In this document: positions 12,126 through 25,646 of the stretch, piece after piece
Numbering within the stretch: position 1 is the stretch's first letter
Layout: each line of letters opens with the position of its first letter
Source of the DNA: Pelodera strongyloides
Lineage: Eukaryota; Nematoda; Chromadorea; Rhabditida; Rhabditidae
Assembly (NCBI GenBank): GCA_036852015.1
Contig: JAANDG010000194.1
Coordinates: 124,001-188,000, forward strand
Length of the DNA: 64,000 bases
Reading direction: 5' to 3'
The notes under the pieces: generated by a model
Told to the model about the DNA's origin: nothing
Databases searched by the model: none
What the model saw: the letters and a program-made list of their open reading frames with translations, nothing else
Program-made: the position numbers and the translations under genes

Positions 12126-15100
12126 TATATTACTTTCAGTTCCACACAAATATCATTTGATTTGGATCCAGTGCGCAATTTACCGAAAGCTCAAATATTA
12201 CACCCAAAGAGTCTGGAAGCGGTGAGAGTAAAATACTTTTCTTTTCTAGGCCAGTTGTTTTTCGAGTTTCGAGTTTCGTAATTCAAATTTTACCGTAGTC
12301 TGAGGTTAGCTAACAGCTTGGTGCTTGATGGCAACATGTTATCTTGTAAAAAAAATAGCATGGTCACGTTACAAATCAGTAAAACCAGTGTGTTTCAAGA
12401 ATGTGCTATATTTTATTGCATGTACCTGCTGCCGATGGGTGCGCCAATTTAACTTTTCTAATCAGCTTGCATACATGTGTTCAAAAAATTTAAATTAAAT
12501 GTTTTTACGCTTTAAGATCAACCTTTATTCAAGGGTTGGATGACAAATTTTTTTTTTAGGGCCGAAAGTCTAATTTTCACTTTTATGAACACATTTTCTT
12601 TCAGTTCCAATCCAGTGATCAAGTCGTTGTCGTGGAGAAATCTCAAAAGAAAACACAGGATTTAACGAATAATTATATGAAATTCCACCAAATTGACGCT
12701 CAGAATAGTCACGCATTTATTGCCGTTGCAGACCACAGAAATGGTAAGTAGGCACTTGTCTTTTTTAACAATTTATTTTTTTGTTTATGTATTACCGCAA
12801 CATTTGAGAAAAATTCACTGACAGTTAGTCAAGCGGCTGGATAAAGCTCGTAGGACATTGCTTCCTAGCGTTTTCGCGTTTTTTCTTAGCATGGTGAGCT
12901 GTGCCTTCCTGATCATTAGCGCTCTTCCTGCCAATATTGGAGCAGAAGATTTGCATATAATACGTTGCAATAATTGTCCAGGTGCCTACCGCCATTAAAC
13001 AATTCATTTTTTTTTCAGGAAATATGGGCTATCCCCTGTGTGCGGATATTGATGGTGATTCCCTTCGCCACACCATACAGATGCAGGTTCATTTACATTA
13101 TTTATTAGGCATAATTATTGTTTTATTTTACTTACAGTTAATTATATATTTCTTATATAGAAAAAATATTTTCTCTAATATAGTCTTATATTAATATTAC
13201 ATATCAATTTATTGTTTTTGTTTCCTTACAATAGCTATGAAGTCCTTCGATGTCAGTTTTTCACTTTTCAGAAGTCGGATGTTATTTCGGTTCAATAAAG
13301 AAAATGATTTTGATAAAGAAACAAAAATTCCTGTTGCAGTTTGTATATATTATTTTATTTTTTATATTCCCAGGTTTCACGACAATTCTACAGTAGACGG
13401 GAGTTTATACGAATTCTCAGAAAACCACCAGAAAACGATGAAAACATTTTATTTGAATTGCAAACTGCCTCAACATTTGAAGCTCGATGATATTGGTCAG
13501 TTCTCGACTTTTCTAATAGTATTTCCGGCTAAATGCGATTCTACACAAAAAATCGTTGTGATATTTCTAGTTTTACTTGGCCTTTAGCCAACAATAAAAT
13601 AATACATACCCAGGTCAACGCTTCTAATCCATAGTGTATGGCAGAAGGAAAACATGTCGTTCATAAATAATTGTAATGAAAGACCTCATAGTTGGCATTC
13701 ATTGTTTCATCATTAAGAGAATGTGATTGTTATTCAAACAACAACGCAATACAATACAACAGTGCCAATTTCTTATCGTATACAGCCGGAGACAACATAC
13801 AAGTAAGCCGTGCTCATGAATGGTAAATAGTACCGATGAAGCATAACGTAGTAACTCTTTGCTAAGGTTTATGGCTAAAAAATGCGATGCTAACATGTTT
13901 TACTAATCTAGTAGTGTAGCAGTACTATGCAGTAAAGTGCAGTTGTTCCACGTTTCAAAAACCGGCCGCTATATCGCTTTACAAACGCCCAAAATAACTA
14001 TTTTCTTTCAGAACGTTCAAGAATGACTTTTCACTATGCGTCCCTTTTCTGTTCGGCGGCAGATACACAAAGAAAGGCTTCGTGGGATTCATGGAGCTGA
14101 GCAAATTATTAGGAGTTGATCAGGTGCTTCCTTTAAAGCGAAAGCGGGCCGGTTTTTGAAACGCATCGTGGACCGGCTCAGGAACCGCTAGTTTTTAGGT
14201 GCAATATTTTTCGCATACAACGCTTTGTCGAGTTTTAGTACTGCGGTTTTCAATTGGGCAAGCCTTATGACAAATTTTTTCGTGACGGCGCATGACAAAA
14301 TATTTTTTTTTTCGAGCGGGAAACTTAAATATTCAAATTCAGGTCACGCTTTACGCGGATCGTTCTACGCTGAACGCTAATCTTACCATGTCCATGGACT
14401 TGTATGCAGAGAATGGTTTCCTGGAAGTAATTGAATTCAAGCTACCATTTGATGAAAAACTGATTTGGTACCATGGACAGTTGTTAACGGTGAGCTTAGT
14501 TTTAATTAATTCAAGTAGGTAATTACTCGACTGAGAACTTACAATTAGCAAGATCCAGAAGGAAGTAGGCTAGATGAATGGACGCGTTGTCTACCTTAGG
14601 GACCCAACCGAAGGGACCTAGTTTATGTTCAGTTCGGACTTTGCCTCCATGCACGAATTTACTCGTTCAGATAACCGACTGCCTTTTACGACAAACTGGC
14701 CGTTCAAAATATGTTTCATTCCACGATTTGGATGAATATCTAGTGCCGCAAAATGGAAAGAAAGACACCAAAGAGGTTAGAATTCTATGCTTTTTTATCG
14801 ACTTTCCTCCTCATTGAATATCAGTTTCAAGGTTCATATGTATGTCCCCTAATTATAAGCATAAGGTCTGCGGCCCGAGTGGAAGGAATATTTGTTGGGA
14901 AATCCGCATTCCATAGCTCCCAAAAGCCCAAAACTCATGAAGCCATCTCACTGACTGTGATACCCCCAAGAAATTATCGTAGCCAGACATAATTTAGAAT
15001 CTGAAATCCCCGTTTAGATACTCAGTCAATGGTTTGCCAACGAGAAAGTCGGCTCAATTCGGATACCGACTTATTATTTCAATCCAACGTAGGTTCCTTT

Positions 15101-16630
15101 ACCGAACATCGACTTATAAATCCATCAATAATATCAATAATTATAATAGAGGTGAAGGATAGGGAGTTACCCTGTTGACCCCATCCCTTTAAAAAAATTC
15201 CTATGCACACATATCGTCAGTGCAAATGCCTGATAGGATTAGGATGTCGGCAAGCTTCTCTGTCAAGTCGAAGTTCAAACAGCGTACACATTCCCTTTAA
15301 AATAAAATAATTGATTATTTATAGAAATGATACGGAACCAATTACGCTGAACAACCTGGACCGGTCTATATACCCGGATAAAAGGCTCACTAAATGTGTT
15401 GTCCGCCCTGAATACGTCTTTGAACAGGTTATTTTGTAAAACTATGTTCATAATATTTTAGATTTCTTGTATTAATTACTACTGTGGCTTGTTTTGGACC
15501 ACTGAGAACATGTTTTCATTTATAGCTCCAGGAGCCATGCATTGGCAACATTCAAATATATTGAATCGATATGGCGTTACCGAAAATGCACAGAATGGCA
15601 CAAACCAGGCCACAATTGAAACCACGTGTTATACCGCTTTATTTTTAATAGTCTTATAGGGAATTCACCACACTTCTCGTGTGATACAAGACAATTTTCT
15701 GATAAAAACGCCGGACACGGAGGATATCGTACTCTTTCACTATAAGAAAACGATTATGAAAACGGTAGGAGAGGATTTCTTGAAATTTCGATTCTTCTAT
15801 TTACGTGAACGCTTATGGAACATTTAAAAAACCAACTAATAGCGACTATGAAACTACATGTACGACTACCATACTCTAAGCGAACTACTATGTTCCTCAT
15901 TCGCAGTTTAGCGGTAATCATAATCCCATGTTTCCTCCCAAACAAGGGGAAACGCGGGATTCGTCCTTATTGCGAGCGCTAATTGGGGACCACGCCGCTA
16001 ATGACTAGGCCTCGCCTAGTGTTTAATTGCGGGAATGATTGGCTAATCTGTCAGGAAACATGCGACTTTTCTTATTGCGCGGGATTGGATGATTAGTGCC
16101 ATGAAACGCGGGATTTATGTTGTGTGTTTCGCGGAAACCGTGCAGTAGAAGAACAGAGTGTTGTAACTTCTATGAGCGTCCCATAAGTATAAGGACAACA
16201 ACAAAAAGTGGTTTCCGATAGGTTTTACGGAAATTACATTATGATTTACTTTTTTTCCTTGACATCAGCACTGTAAGTCAAAAAAAAATTAACCGTATGT
16301 ACTACAAAAGCTATCATAAGCGACGTAGGTGACTAGGAATGTTCGCAGACACTGTTTTGTCCATAGAACTTCACTATGATTGAGAGTAACCCTCGCCTAT
16401 TCCTGAAATCTACAATGTTTTTATTTGGTGCTTTTATTTTTAGTCAGATTTGCATTTTCACGTTTCATAGTTATTCATTGTGGTATTGCCTTGACAAAAC
16501 TTGTGCGACATTTTATGTTCGTAATAAATGTTAGTTATGACATGACATGTTTCAGAAGGTGGACGACTTTTTCCAAAATCAGTACGGCAATGACTTCCTT
16601 CGGAATTATTATAAACAACTATACAAGTGA
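11834..16630 (+). CDS. Glycosyltransferase family 92 (DUF23) protein
   Basis: Likely type II Golgi membrane enzyme that adds a sugar to glycoconjugates; nematodes have many GT92 genes. Clear exons: 11834-11931 (signal anchor FFFSVIYSAIALYSI), 12140-12221, 12605-12743 (ending AFIAVADHRNG), 13019-13086, 14012-14123 (SLCVPFLFGG), 14343-14489, 14671-14775, 15018-15088, 15325-15427, 15660-15764 and 16556-16630. Exons from 14012 to the stop join in perfect phase. The family hallmark VSFHDLDEYLVPQNG carries the DxD-like motif, preceded by ITDCLLRQTGRSK. RLTKCVVRPEYVFEQGIH and the histidine of VLFHYKK match the conserved C-terminal part. A further open exon, 13374-13495 (NCKLPQHLKLDDIG), surely belongs, but its phases fit neither neighbour, so one or two small exons are missing or the gene is damaged there. 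MITE fragments flank the exon at 14,012. Confidence 0.85.
12062..12130. repeat. Poly(T)/(AT)n low-complexity tract
   Basis: A T-run followed by an A-run and about 25 AT dinucleotides, in intron 1 of the GT92 gene just before the acceptor of exon 2. Confidence 0.9.
13949..13981. repeat. Family A MITE, right-end fragment
   Basis: Only the right end is present (TTTCAAAAACCGGCCGC ... ATCGCTTTA). It lies 30 nt before the GT92 exon at 14,012. A left-end fragment lies just after that exon at 14,133-14,185, so the two half elements flank one exon. Confidence 0.75.
14133..14185. repeat. Family A MITE, left-end fragment
   Basis: Left end only: TTAAAGCGAAAGCGGGCCGG followed by TTTTTGAAACGCATCGTGG. It starts 9 nt downstream of the 5' splice site at 14,124. 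Confidence 0.8.
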
Positions 16631-17576
16631 TCTGCCGGAGATTATCCCTGGAGTTTACGTAACTGTGGAAGTATTTGGCTATTGAAACAGGTATTCGTAA
16701 CGCTAAAGGGCGCCCGTTCTAATTGAACCCTATTTTTTCTTCATCTGATGCTCCGTGCAACGTACCCGAATATCGTAGAATATTCAACCATTTTAGTTGG
16801 AGCGTATCACAGTTCTTTTTTTAAAGCGCTTTTTTTATAACGAAAAATATCTTTTTTTATAACGAAAAATATTGTAGTTTTACCAGAATGGCGTACTTTT
16901 CCATCGGAATTCGGACACCCTATTTCCATAGGTCTTTTTTCAACCCCTTTTACGTTTGCCGTAATATTCAGTATTAATCACTAGACATATTTAAACACAT
17001 TCTGCCATATATTCCCTTTGAAATTGCTCAACTGCACGCCATAAAGTTTTACTTGTAATAATATTCAAAAGCCCAATATTTTGAAATAGAAATTGAATTG
17101 TTTTCCCCCAAGTTTTATTACGATTTCAGCCTTGTTTGTTATTTTTGATTGAATTAATATGTATTGCCTACCCTAGTCGAATTTAGGTTTTTTCCACAGG
17201 TTAATTTTTAATAATTTCCAGTTTGTGATTTTGTGATACGAATGTTTGTGATATTTTTGACGGGTACTTGGATTATTATATATGTAGAAATATAATTTAA
17301 TAAATCTTTGAGAACAACAAGCCAACAATGAAAAATTGTGCTCGTAATGAAAGCACAAACAAAATCGTTTATAGCAAAGTGTTCACCGGCACAGCATAAT
17401 TTTAAAATCTACTCTTTTATAATTACAAATCAACATAATAATATTGTACATGATATTTGCCAATAATGAAGTTTCATGGTTGATAAACAATAACAATAAT
17501 ACAAGTTCTATAAGTAAATTCTGATTATGTGCTACACATAAGAACGAGTAAAGTCATTAGAGAAAAAAATAATTCA

Positions 17577-17632
17577 TCAATATTGAATATTGAATATTTT
17601 TTGAATATTGAAATATTGAATATTGAATAATG
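17577..17632. repeat. AATATTG tandem tract
   Basis: Roughly six imperfect copies of TTGAATA / AATATTG in tandem, immediately before the TTAA end of the family C MITE. Confidence 0.8.
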
Positions 17633-17635
17633 ATA

Positions 17636-17998
17636 TTAAAGGGACAGGCCCATCAAAATAAACCTATATTTACGATACGTTCATAATGAATCAAGCATTT
17701 TTATTACAAATATACAAACTAAATTTCACATTTATTTGCCATGGAAAACTTTTTTCAGATGCGCTCTGCTCAATACCATAAAACTGAATTTCAAAGCTAT
17801 ATATGCAAATTTTAATCGTTATAATTTCACGATAAATTTGCATTGACGACAAGGATATTTGCGGCTTTACGGTAACATTTAGAGCGCATCGGAAAAAGTT
17901 TTCCATGGCAAATAAATGTGAAATTTGTTTGTATATATGTAATAAAATGCACTATGGACTATCAAATTAGGTTTATTTTGATGGGCCTGTCCCTTTAA
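17636..17998. repeat. Family C palindromic MITE (TTAA ends)
   Basis: A 363-bp foldback. It opens with TTAAAGGGACAGGCCCATC and closes with GATGGGCCTGTCCCTTTAA. The arms continue inward with TTTTATTACA and CATTTATTTGCCATGGAAAA and their complements. No ORF of transposase type. A relative lies at 57,428-57,829. Confidence 0.9.
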
Positions 17999-18410
17999 TT
18001 GAATTGAAAGTCAAAAAGTGTTATGAATAGAAACGGTCTACGAACAAACTATTTTAGAGAACTATCATCTACATTTGGAAAATATGTACATTTCAGCAAA
18101 CTGAAACCAGCAACATCATACTTTATAGTAAGCCAGTAAAATCGTAGTGAAACACGCAAGGCAAGATGTAAACCGGTTTTCATAATCACATTTTTTTCCA
18201 CACAGAAACGGCAAGGCAATTAACAATATTAATATTTACTTCAAACTTATCGTTTGAATGAAACCAAATGGTGCTGAAAAGTATTTTACAATTAAATACA
18301 ATATACAATCATTCTAAAGCAACTGGGAATAATCTATTATCCTAGCCTAGCGATACAGAAGAGATTCCAAGAACCCTTCGTATTGGTAAGGAATCGGGCT
18401 GCCCTTCAAG

Positions 18411-18507
18411 GGTACCCAGTGGGGGCTGGGAGTACCCAGTACTGATTTCGTACCCAGTGGGGGGAGGGAGTTCCCAGTACTTCTTTATATGTACACAGTG
18501 GGAATGT
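18411..18507. repeat. GC-rich minisatellite
   Basis: About 2.4 copies of a 40-bp unit beginning GTACCCAGTGGGGG and containing GGGAGTACCCAGTACT. It lies about 170 bp downstream of the SLC26 stop codon. Confidence 0.85.
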
Positions 18508-18678
18508 TTCAAGCTTTTTACAGGATGAGCAGCAAAACTCTACTGTTGTCGAGAAACCTTTGTCATCTGGAACCAATAGCCGCATGCTATGCTTTGGTCT
18601 ACTAACAATGTATTGAATTAAGAGGCAGGCTCCTAAATTCACAGTTGGCCGGGCCATTGTTGGCACTGTTGACAGCAC

Positions 18679-19064
18679 TTATTGCTTCACCAATTGCTTG
18701 CTGCTTACAATGTACAAGATCGCTTCATTCACAGTACTGTTGAATGCAGCTTGTGGTACTTTGGCGAAGAAGTTGACATTATTGAGCACTTGGAGGATTT
18801 GATCTACAAATGGACAGAATGATCTACATATGTAGTTCCTAAATAATATCCCTTAAAGCGTAATACCGGCCGGTTTTTGAAACGCATCGTGGACAACTGA
18901 ATTCTTACGTATTTATGGTAAATTTGCTCGACGTTTTTTTTTATTCGAATTTATGTTCATTTGCATACGCTGCATAAGAGTGGTCTGCGCGATGTGTTTC
19001 AAAAACCGACCGGCATTTCGCTTTCTTTAAATGGTTGGACACAAAAAAACAACACACGCCACAC

Positions 19065-19099
<35 letters not shown>

Positions 19100-22000
19100 A
19101 CACACACACACACACACACACTTGCCTTACAGAGAAAATAAGACATAAAATGAATAATAAAACAATCGATAATTCTCACCGTTTACTTCTGCGAACGCGA
19201 CTTTCACGCCGTTTTTCTTTCCATCGGTGTACACCTAAAGGAATAAGTAGGTAATTTATAGAAGTAGCGTTCAAGACAATCCATAGGCCGTATTCACCAC
19301 TCAATTCCCCATGGGGAATTCCCCGTCTTTTTCTCTTCGTCTCTCACATTAGAATGTTATTTTCTGTCCCCAGGGACTATTTCCCCGAGAGAATCGGAGT
19401 GGTGAATATGCCGTATTCACCACTCCAATTCCCCTCGGGGAATCCCCTGGGGACAGAAAATAGCATATAATGTGAGAGACGCAGAGAAAAAGACGGGAAA
19501 TTCCCTATAGGGAATTGATGGTGAATATGGCCTATGGTCTCAGTTAATATTTTTGGATCCTCTCATTGTCTTATTGTATACTTACAGCGTATCGAAAACA
19601 GCTCAACCAAATTGCATTGAATGCACGTACCCTTATCCATAGGCTGAAACGTATCGTCCGACGTCTCATAATTTGCTTTCTTTCTTGTACAAATACGCCA
19701 AAGTACCGTAATTTACTCATAGGCTTGCTCATAAAAAGTCAGTTACGAACGCATAAGTAAATACCGTAAATTTGGTAAAAAGTGCTTTTGTGAAAGGCAA
19801 TTTGTGTGCTTATTTGTGCCTTTCCGGGCAAGGCCGAGCCTCGAAAACCATGTGTGATATTATTTTAAACAAGAAATTCACCTCTCGAAGCGCATCCAAG
19901 CCCATTGAGTCGATATACGCAATACCCGCACAGTCAATGACCAAATCCTTGGGCGTAAGTAATGACTGAAAATAAGAATTAAGCTAATCCGGGACTTGCT
20001 CGGAAGAATAATACTACATTGTTCCCCCTTTCTGTCCTATTTACATAATCTTCTCATCTCGTCTCGTCTTGTTGTTAGAGATAATAATACGGTAATAAAG
20101 ATGATTCTATAGTTCGTATCAAAAGTTCAGCGTTTTCCAACGCAGGCTTGAAGAAATCACCTGTTTGCTAATCAACGACAGCACGACGAGTTAATATACT
20201 TTCTTTTCATCATTTCATTGTGATGCACACTGTGGTCTTATTTAATAAACAATTAATAAATAGGAGTAATGGTACCTCAACTTCAACATTCAACGAGCTC
20301 GACAACGCGTCGAGGAACGTGGATACATTGGCGAAATGAAGTGGGGAATCGAATCGGAAAACCTGAAATTTAATTATTTATTTACACCGCAAACCTTTGT
20401 TTATGGCACACCGTCCAATATTTTCCCAGAAAAAAAAATAGATCAAAAACAAAATTACTCGTATATCTTCAGGACAATGCTGTGGTGGAACAGGCGAATG
20501 TTGGACAAATTTGCAGCTGGGCCTGAATTTGCATACAATATAGTATTCTTTTTTTTTGTTCTAGCCCTATGTGACCTGTTCTGCCTATCCATCGTTAGAG
20601 AGAGAGGAAACTTCTGAATGCAAGGCTAGTGGTAGTGCTAGATAGCAATAGAACAATAGAGCTTCAAAGCCACTTCAAATGAAATGAGTTATCGTGGCCG
20701 TATCAGATAAAGTCACACGAGTAGTACATTCCCGTTGCTCGTGCAACGGCGACAGGTGATCATGAACGATCAGTTAAAGTCTAGTACATATCTAGAAACC
20801 ACTATAAACTACAATATCTTAATTATCTAAGAAATTACCATTGTTCCCTGAGTACGACCGATACCAAGGCAAATGCGACCGATATAATTAGACCCGTGGT
20901 GACGTCCGTGAATACTGTAGCTAGGCAAGAGACGAGCCAGATTGTCTGAAGTAAAGGATTATCGAAAATATAAATTAATCAGTATACCGTATAGCGCATA
21001 CCTTATACCGTACAGCGCGCTCCGCATGCTGTAATTGTACAGTGTACCTCATGTACAGTAATCATGTACCGCGTGCCGCATGTCATGATTGATTAGGTAA
21101 AAGCATGAAAAGTGTATGCAAAATTAGCTTAGAGTCCTCATCGACCGTATTCGTATTCTGTATTTGTATTCGACTATCCAATAATAATAAAACTTACAAA
21201 GTCGAGTTTGCTGACTTTCCATAAATACGGTAATTCCGTGACCTGCATAAAGAGACTGCGGAGACTCACAATTACGATGCAGGCCAAGATGCACTAAAAT
21301 AAGATGATGCATTTTTGGGGTTAACATAAATACCACACGAAATTCTTACATACATAAAAACCGTACTTACTAAGTTTACATACATCAAAAAAAATTTGGA
21401 ATTCGATTAAAATAGATGATGCACTTTCTGGTTGACCATCAAGTCATCATACCACCTAGCTATAGTCTCTAGTATATATATAAATACCAACAGACATAAC
21501 CTACTTTAAATTATATTAACTTATATTATAAACGCCGTCCACCATCACCAATATCATAAGACAAAACTAGGGACATGTCCCTTTAAAAAAACTTGTGCTA
21601 CCGTACCATTGGCAATGGTTCCAAGAATGGTCCGAGAAATAGAATTACTGTCAGAAGTAGTGAAGAAGAAAACACAGTGTACAGCTGAAAATATTTTTTT
21701 TTTGAAAATAATTTTTGTTTGACGAAGGACCCAACATATGTCTAAGATTTTATAATGATTTAACGTATGTATTGTAGAATTAGTGCCTCATTGAGAAAAC
21801 ACCTTTTTTCTGAACATGTGGAAGACAATTGGAATCCAATCGACAAGATTTCAATCATAATATAATTACGTAATTAACCTACCAAAGTATTCGCTCCAGA
21901 CATCTCACACACGGCGGACCGAGACAGCGAGGCGCCCACAGGATAGACTGGGAAGAATGAGGAGAGCATAGACATACCGCCAACTGCGTAGAGCTCCTGA

Positions 22001-25000
22001 AGAAAAATATATGAAAATAGCACACATTCCGAAAATGGTAGAGGAACAGCAAAGTTCATCGATGGTCAGAAGTTAAGTGAGACTTCGGCGCATGAACACC
22101 GTTTCATCAGCCTCTAGGTAAAGCGAAACACCGGCTGGCATTTGAAACACATCGTGGTACACCAGCATTCTTATGGCAGCTATGCAAATGAACGTGAATT
22201 ATAATAAAAAAAAAAACGAGATAAATTCGAGTAAATTAGCATAATACGTAAGAATTCGGTCGGTTGTCCACGATGCGTTTCAAAAACCTGCCGGTTTTTT
22301 CGACTTTAAGATTGAGGCTAGGCAAGGCTTCCTCCAAGGTTTAGATAGGCTTACGCAACGCTTTACGTGTTTGCTTATGAAAAGCGCACCTGTGTCGGAT
22401 CCGTTCTGTACTTGTGCTTTTTAGCGAACAGTTTGCCCATCGACATCACAAACATGTAACAGACAACGGCAATTGGAATTGCGTCGCCAATTAGAGCCGG
22501 GAAGAGAGCCGCACGCGGAGTGGACGGATGCGGAAAGCTGAAATGGTTTGAAATCCTCTTCAGCTTCGAAGCTTCACTTTACGTGGCGTCAGCTCCTTAC
22601 GGGGTTTCCAAGTATGCCCGATTTTTCTTCAAGTATCAAAAAAATTTACCGTATCTTGGCACTACACGATAATAGCTACAGGCAGTTTTTACGACCGATC
22701 GCCACGGACCATTTATTCAACAAAAATAGCTTTGATGGCGGTTTTCTATAGTGCGGATGTGTCAAAATTACGCAAAATTACGGTAGACTGGCACACTGTT
22801 TTCAATTTAAATTTGATACTTGGAAGAAAAATGCACGGTTTTTTGGCATACTTGGAAACCCCATAACGTACCCTTACCTTGATGTACCACTCATTACTAT
22901 CAATTTTAATGATCTAATTAGCATATCAAGGAGACTGTTAATAAGTAGAAATCAGCATTCTCTGTGTCACAACCTTTCCTATCTCTTCTCCACTTACTCT
23001 CTACTTACAAATCTATATTCATTTTTTGAAAAGAAATGGCCGAGAAGCAGCGCGCCGAACGCAAGGAAAAGGTGATAGTTTGGTAGTTTGGTTATTGCAC
23101 ATTAAATGGGTAGCTGGTCGGCAGTCGTTTGGGATTTTGGGCGTTATGAAATGCGGCTTTCATAGTAGTGTTTCTGTGATCCTTCACTTTCTTACACAAT
23201 ACAATCCAGGATAATAATAATGATTAGTTAAATATTGTAAGTACGGAACGTTCTTTCGCAGAGTTGAGACGGAACGTTGGCATGGATAAAGCGGCTCTTG
23301 CTTCTTAGACCTCTACTGTTTACTTTGCCAATCAGATGTCTCTCGCCTCTTCCAATATAATAACTTTATTCAAAGTCTAATATGCAAATTTTAGGCAAAG
23401 AAATGGCTGCAGACGGTTATCGATCGTCTCACGAAAGACTGGAAACCGGCTCTTTGTCAGTCGCTTTTCACCGAGCAAGAGCTCATCGAACTATGCTACA
23501 GAGCCCGGGAAACCTTCTGGATGCAAAAGACCCTAATCGATGTAAGACTTGATTTATTCATTAAAGCGAAATGCCGGCCGGTTTTTGAAACACATCGTGG
23601 ACAACCGAATTCCTACTTATTTATGCTAGTTTGCTCGAATTTAGATTTTTTATTCTAATTTACGCTCATTTGCTGATTTGCATAAGCTGCATAAGAATTC
23701 GGGTGTACTCGATGTGTTCAAAAACCGGCCGAAATTTCGCTTTAAAATATTCAAGAGCAATTTCAATTAAACTCCGCAGTAAAATCTTCAATGTGTGGGT
23801 AAAGCAGCTTCGAGAGATAGACGTACGTAGATTGCTAACTTAATTAAATATTTGCGTTCCGCCCGCCCTTTTACTAAGGCCTGTAACGTACATATCCTTC
23901 GATGTAAGTTCAGATTTATTTGTCTTTAGCAATTTCTTACATTTCGCCTATTTAGGTAAACGTGCCGGTCAACATTTGCGGTGACGTGCACGGCCAATTT
24001 GAGGATCTTCTCGCTTTGTTCACCATAAATGGCTTTCCGCCCCAGAAGCAGTACCTCTTCCTGGGCGACTATGTTGACCGAGGACCCTACTCGCTTGAAG
24101 TCATTGTACTGCTCTTTGCCTTCAAGGTTGGAGTTTGGGCTCGAATGTATCCTTTCATTCATTATTTACCCATTTGGCCTTCGGGGACATAAAGAGATAA
24201 ACACGTGGTTTGATGTCAGTTAATTTATCCTTACTTTTACGTTATCCTTAAATCCTTCCATCTTACATCTTACGTCCCTACAGTTATCATCCTTATTTTA
24301 GGTCCTTTACCCCAAGGAAGTCACGCTGTTGAGAGGCAACCATGAATCCCGTCCAGTCAATATGCAATATGGATTTTTCTTGGAGGTTAAGAAGAGGTGA
24401 GTTCGTTAGCACGAACATTACTTGGAGCAAGGTTTGAGCGAAAACTATGTGGTAGAAAACCGTAAGCTGATCCTGGCCAAGGCCTAGGCATAAAGCTACC
24501 AGTTGCCGCCAAGCTACCAGTTAAGGTTCTCTACCCCAGCCAAGGTTCTCTACCCCAGTTAAGGTTCTCTACCCCTGTTAAGGTTCTCTATCCTTCTAGC
24601 CCAGATAGCAGACGAGTCTCTAAAAACAGCAGTCAGTCATAATATCCGACTTATTATTTACTTTTAGATATTCGGTTCAGTTGTACGAGTGCTTTCAATA
24701 TGCTTTCTACTGTATGCCATTCTGTGCTCTAGTCGAGAAACGGATCCTGTGCATGCACGGTGGGATCAGCGAAGAATTGCAGGACTTTAAACAGGTTAAT
24801 AGATTATTTCGCTCGATCACCTAGCCTGTGCTCTGAGTTATCCTAATATAGCATGGAGCGAGTCCGATCTCGCGTATTTTGTCTGGGACAAGTGCTTTCC
24901 CGCTTACTTACTATTACCAGGTTACACGAGCCTGTTTTACGCGATCAACACTGAACAATGCTAGCGGAACTTCACACGATTTGGTCGCCTACTTTGCATC

Positions 25001-25612
25001 TGCCCATCAGTTTATTAACAAAACTATTCAGCTAGAAAAGATTGAGCGTCCTTGCGATATCCCGGATCTTGGAATTATTGCCGACCTGACCTGGGCAGAT
25101 CCCGAACCCAGTATTTCTGGTTCGTTATTTGCGTGTTACCAGAGAAATGAAGCGAGTTGAAAGTGTAGTTTACAGAGAAGGGCAAACCGGTGTTCCGTCT
25201 ACACTTCACATACAATTTTCTTGCATTAATTGCGACAAGTATAATTAAATTATCAGTGATAATGTTTATGATGGACTGACACGTCGCTCAACGCTAACAA
25301 GCTAAATAAACTACTAAACGTCTAGTCTAAACTGTTTTAGGTTACGAAGAATCTCCTCGTGGTGCTGCTAGGATTTTTGGACCTGATGCTTTGAAGAGCT
25401 TCTGTAAAATGCACCAGATTGATCTGGTCGTTCGCGCTCATCAGTATCATATTCAAATTTGCTTATCTTCTCTCTCTCTCTTCTCTCCCTCTCTCTCTCT
25501 CTCTTTCTCTTCTCTCTCCCTCCTCGCTCTCTCTCGCTCCCATCTCTCTCATTTTTCATTCTCTCTCTTCTCTCATCTCCTCTCTCTTCTCTCCTTCTCT
25601 CTTTCTCTCTCT

Positions 25613-25646
<34 letters not shown>

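Larger units (their letters stand above)
16631..18678. other. Intergenic region between GT92 and SLC26 genes
   Basis: No gene seen. It holds an AATATTG-type tandem tract at about 17,577-17,632, a family C palindromic MITE at 17,636-17,998, and a GC-rich minisatellite at 18,411-18,507 close behind the SLC26 stop codon. The two convergent genes must terminate transcription here. Confidence 0.6.

Noticed and set aside
18406..18678. 90-codon minus ORF directly behind the SLC26 stop
   Set aside because: It lies in the presumed 3' UTR and crosses a minisatellite; the SLC26 STAS domain is already complete.
19586..19643. Candidate extra SLC26 exon with good splice sites on minus
   Set aside because: Skipping it joins LDALRE directly to [14 protein letters not shown], restoring a normal STAS domain in phase; including it breaks the domain.
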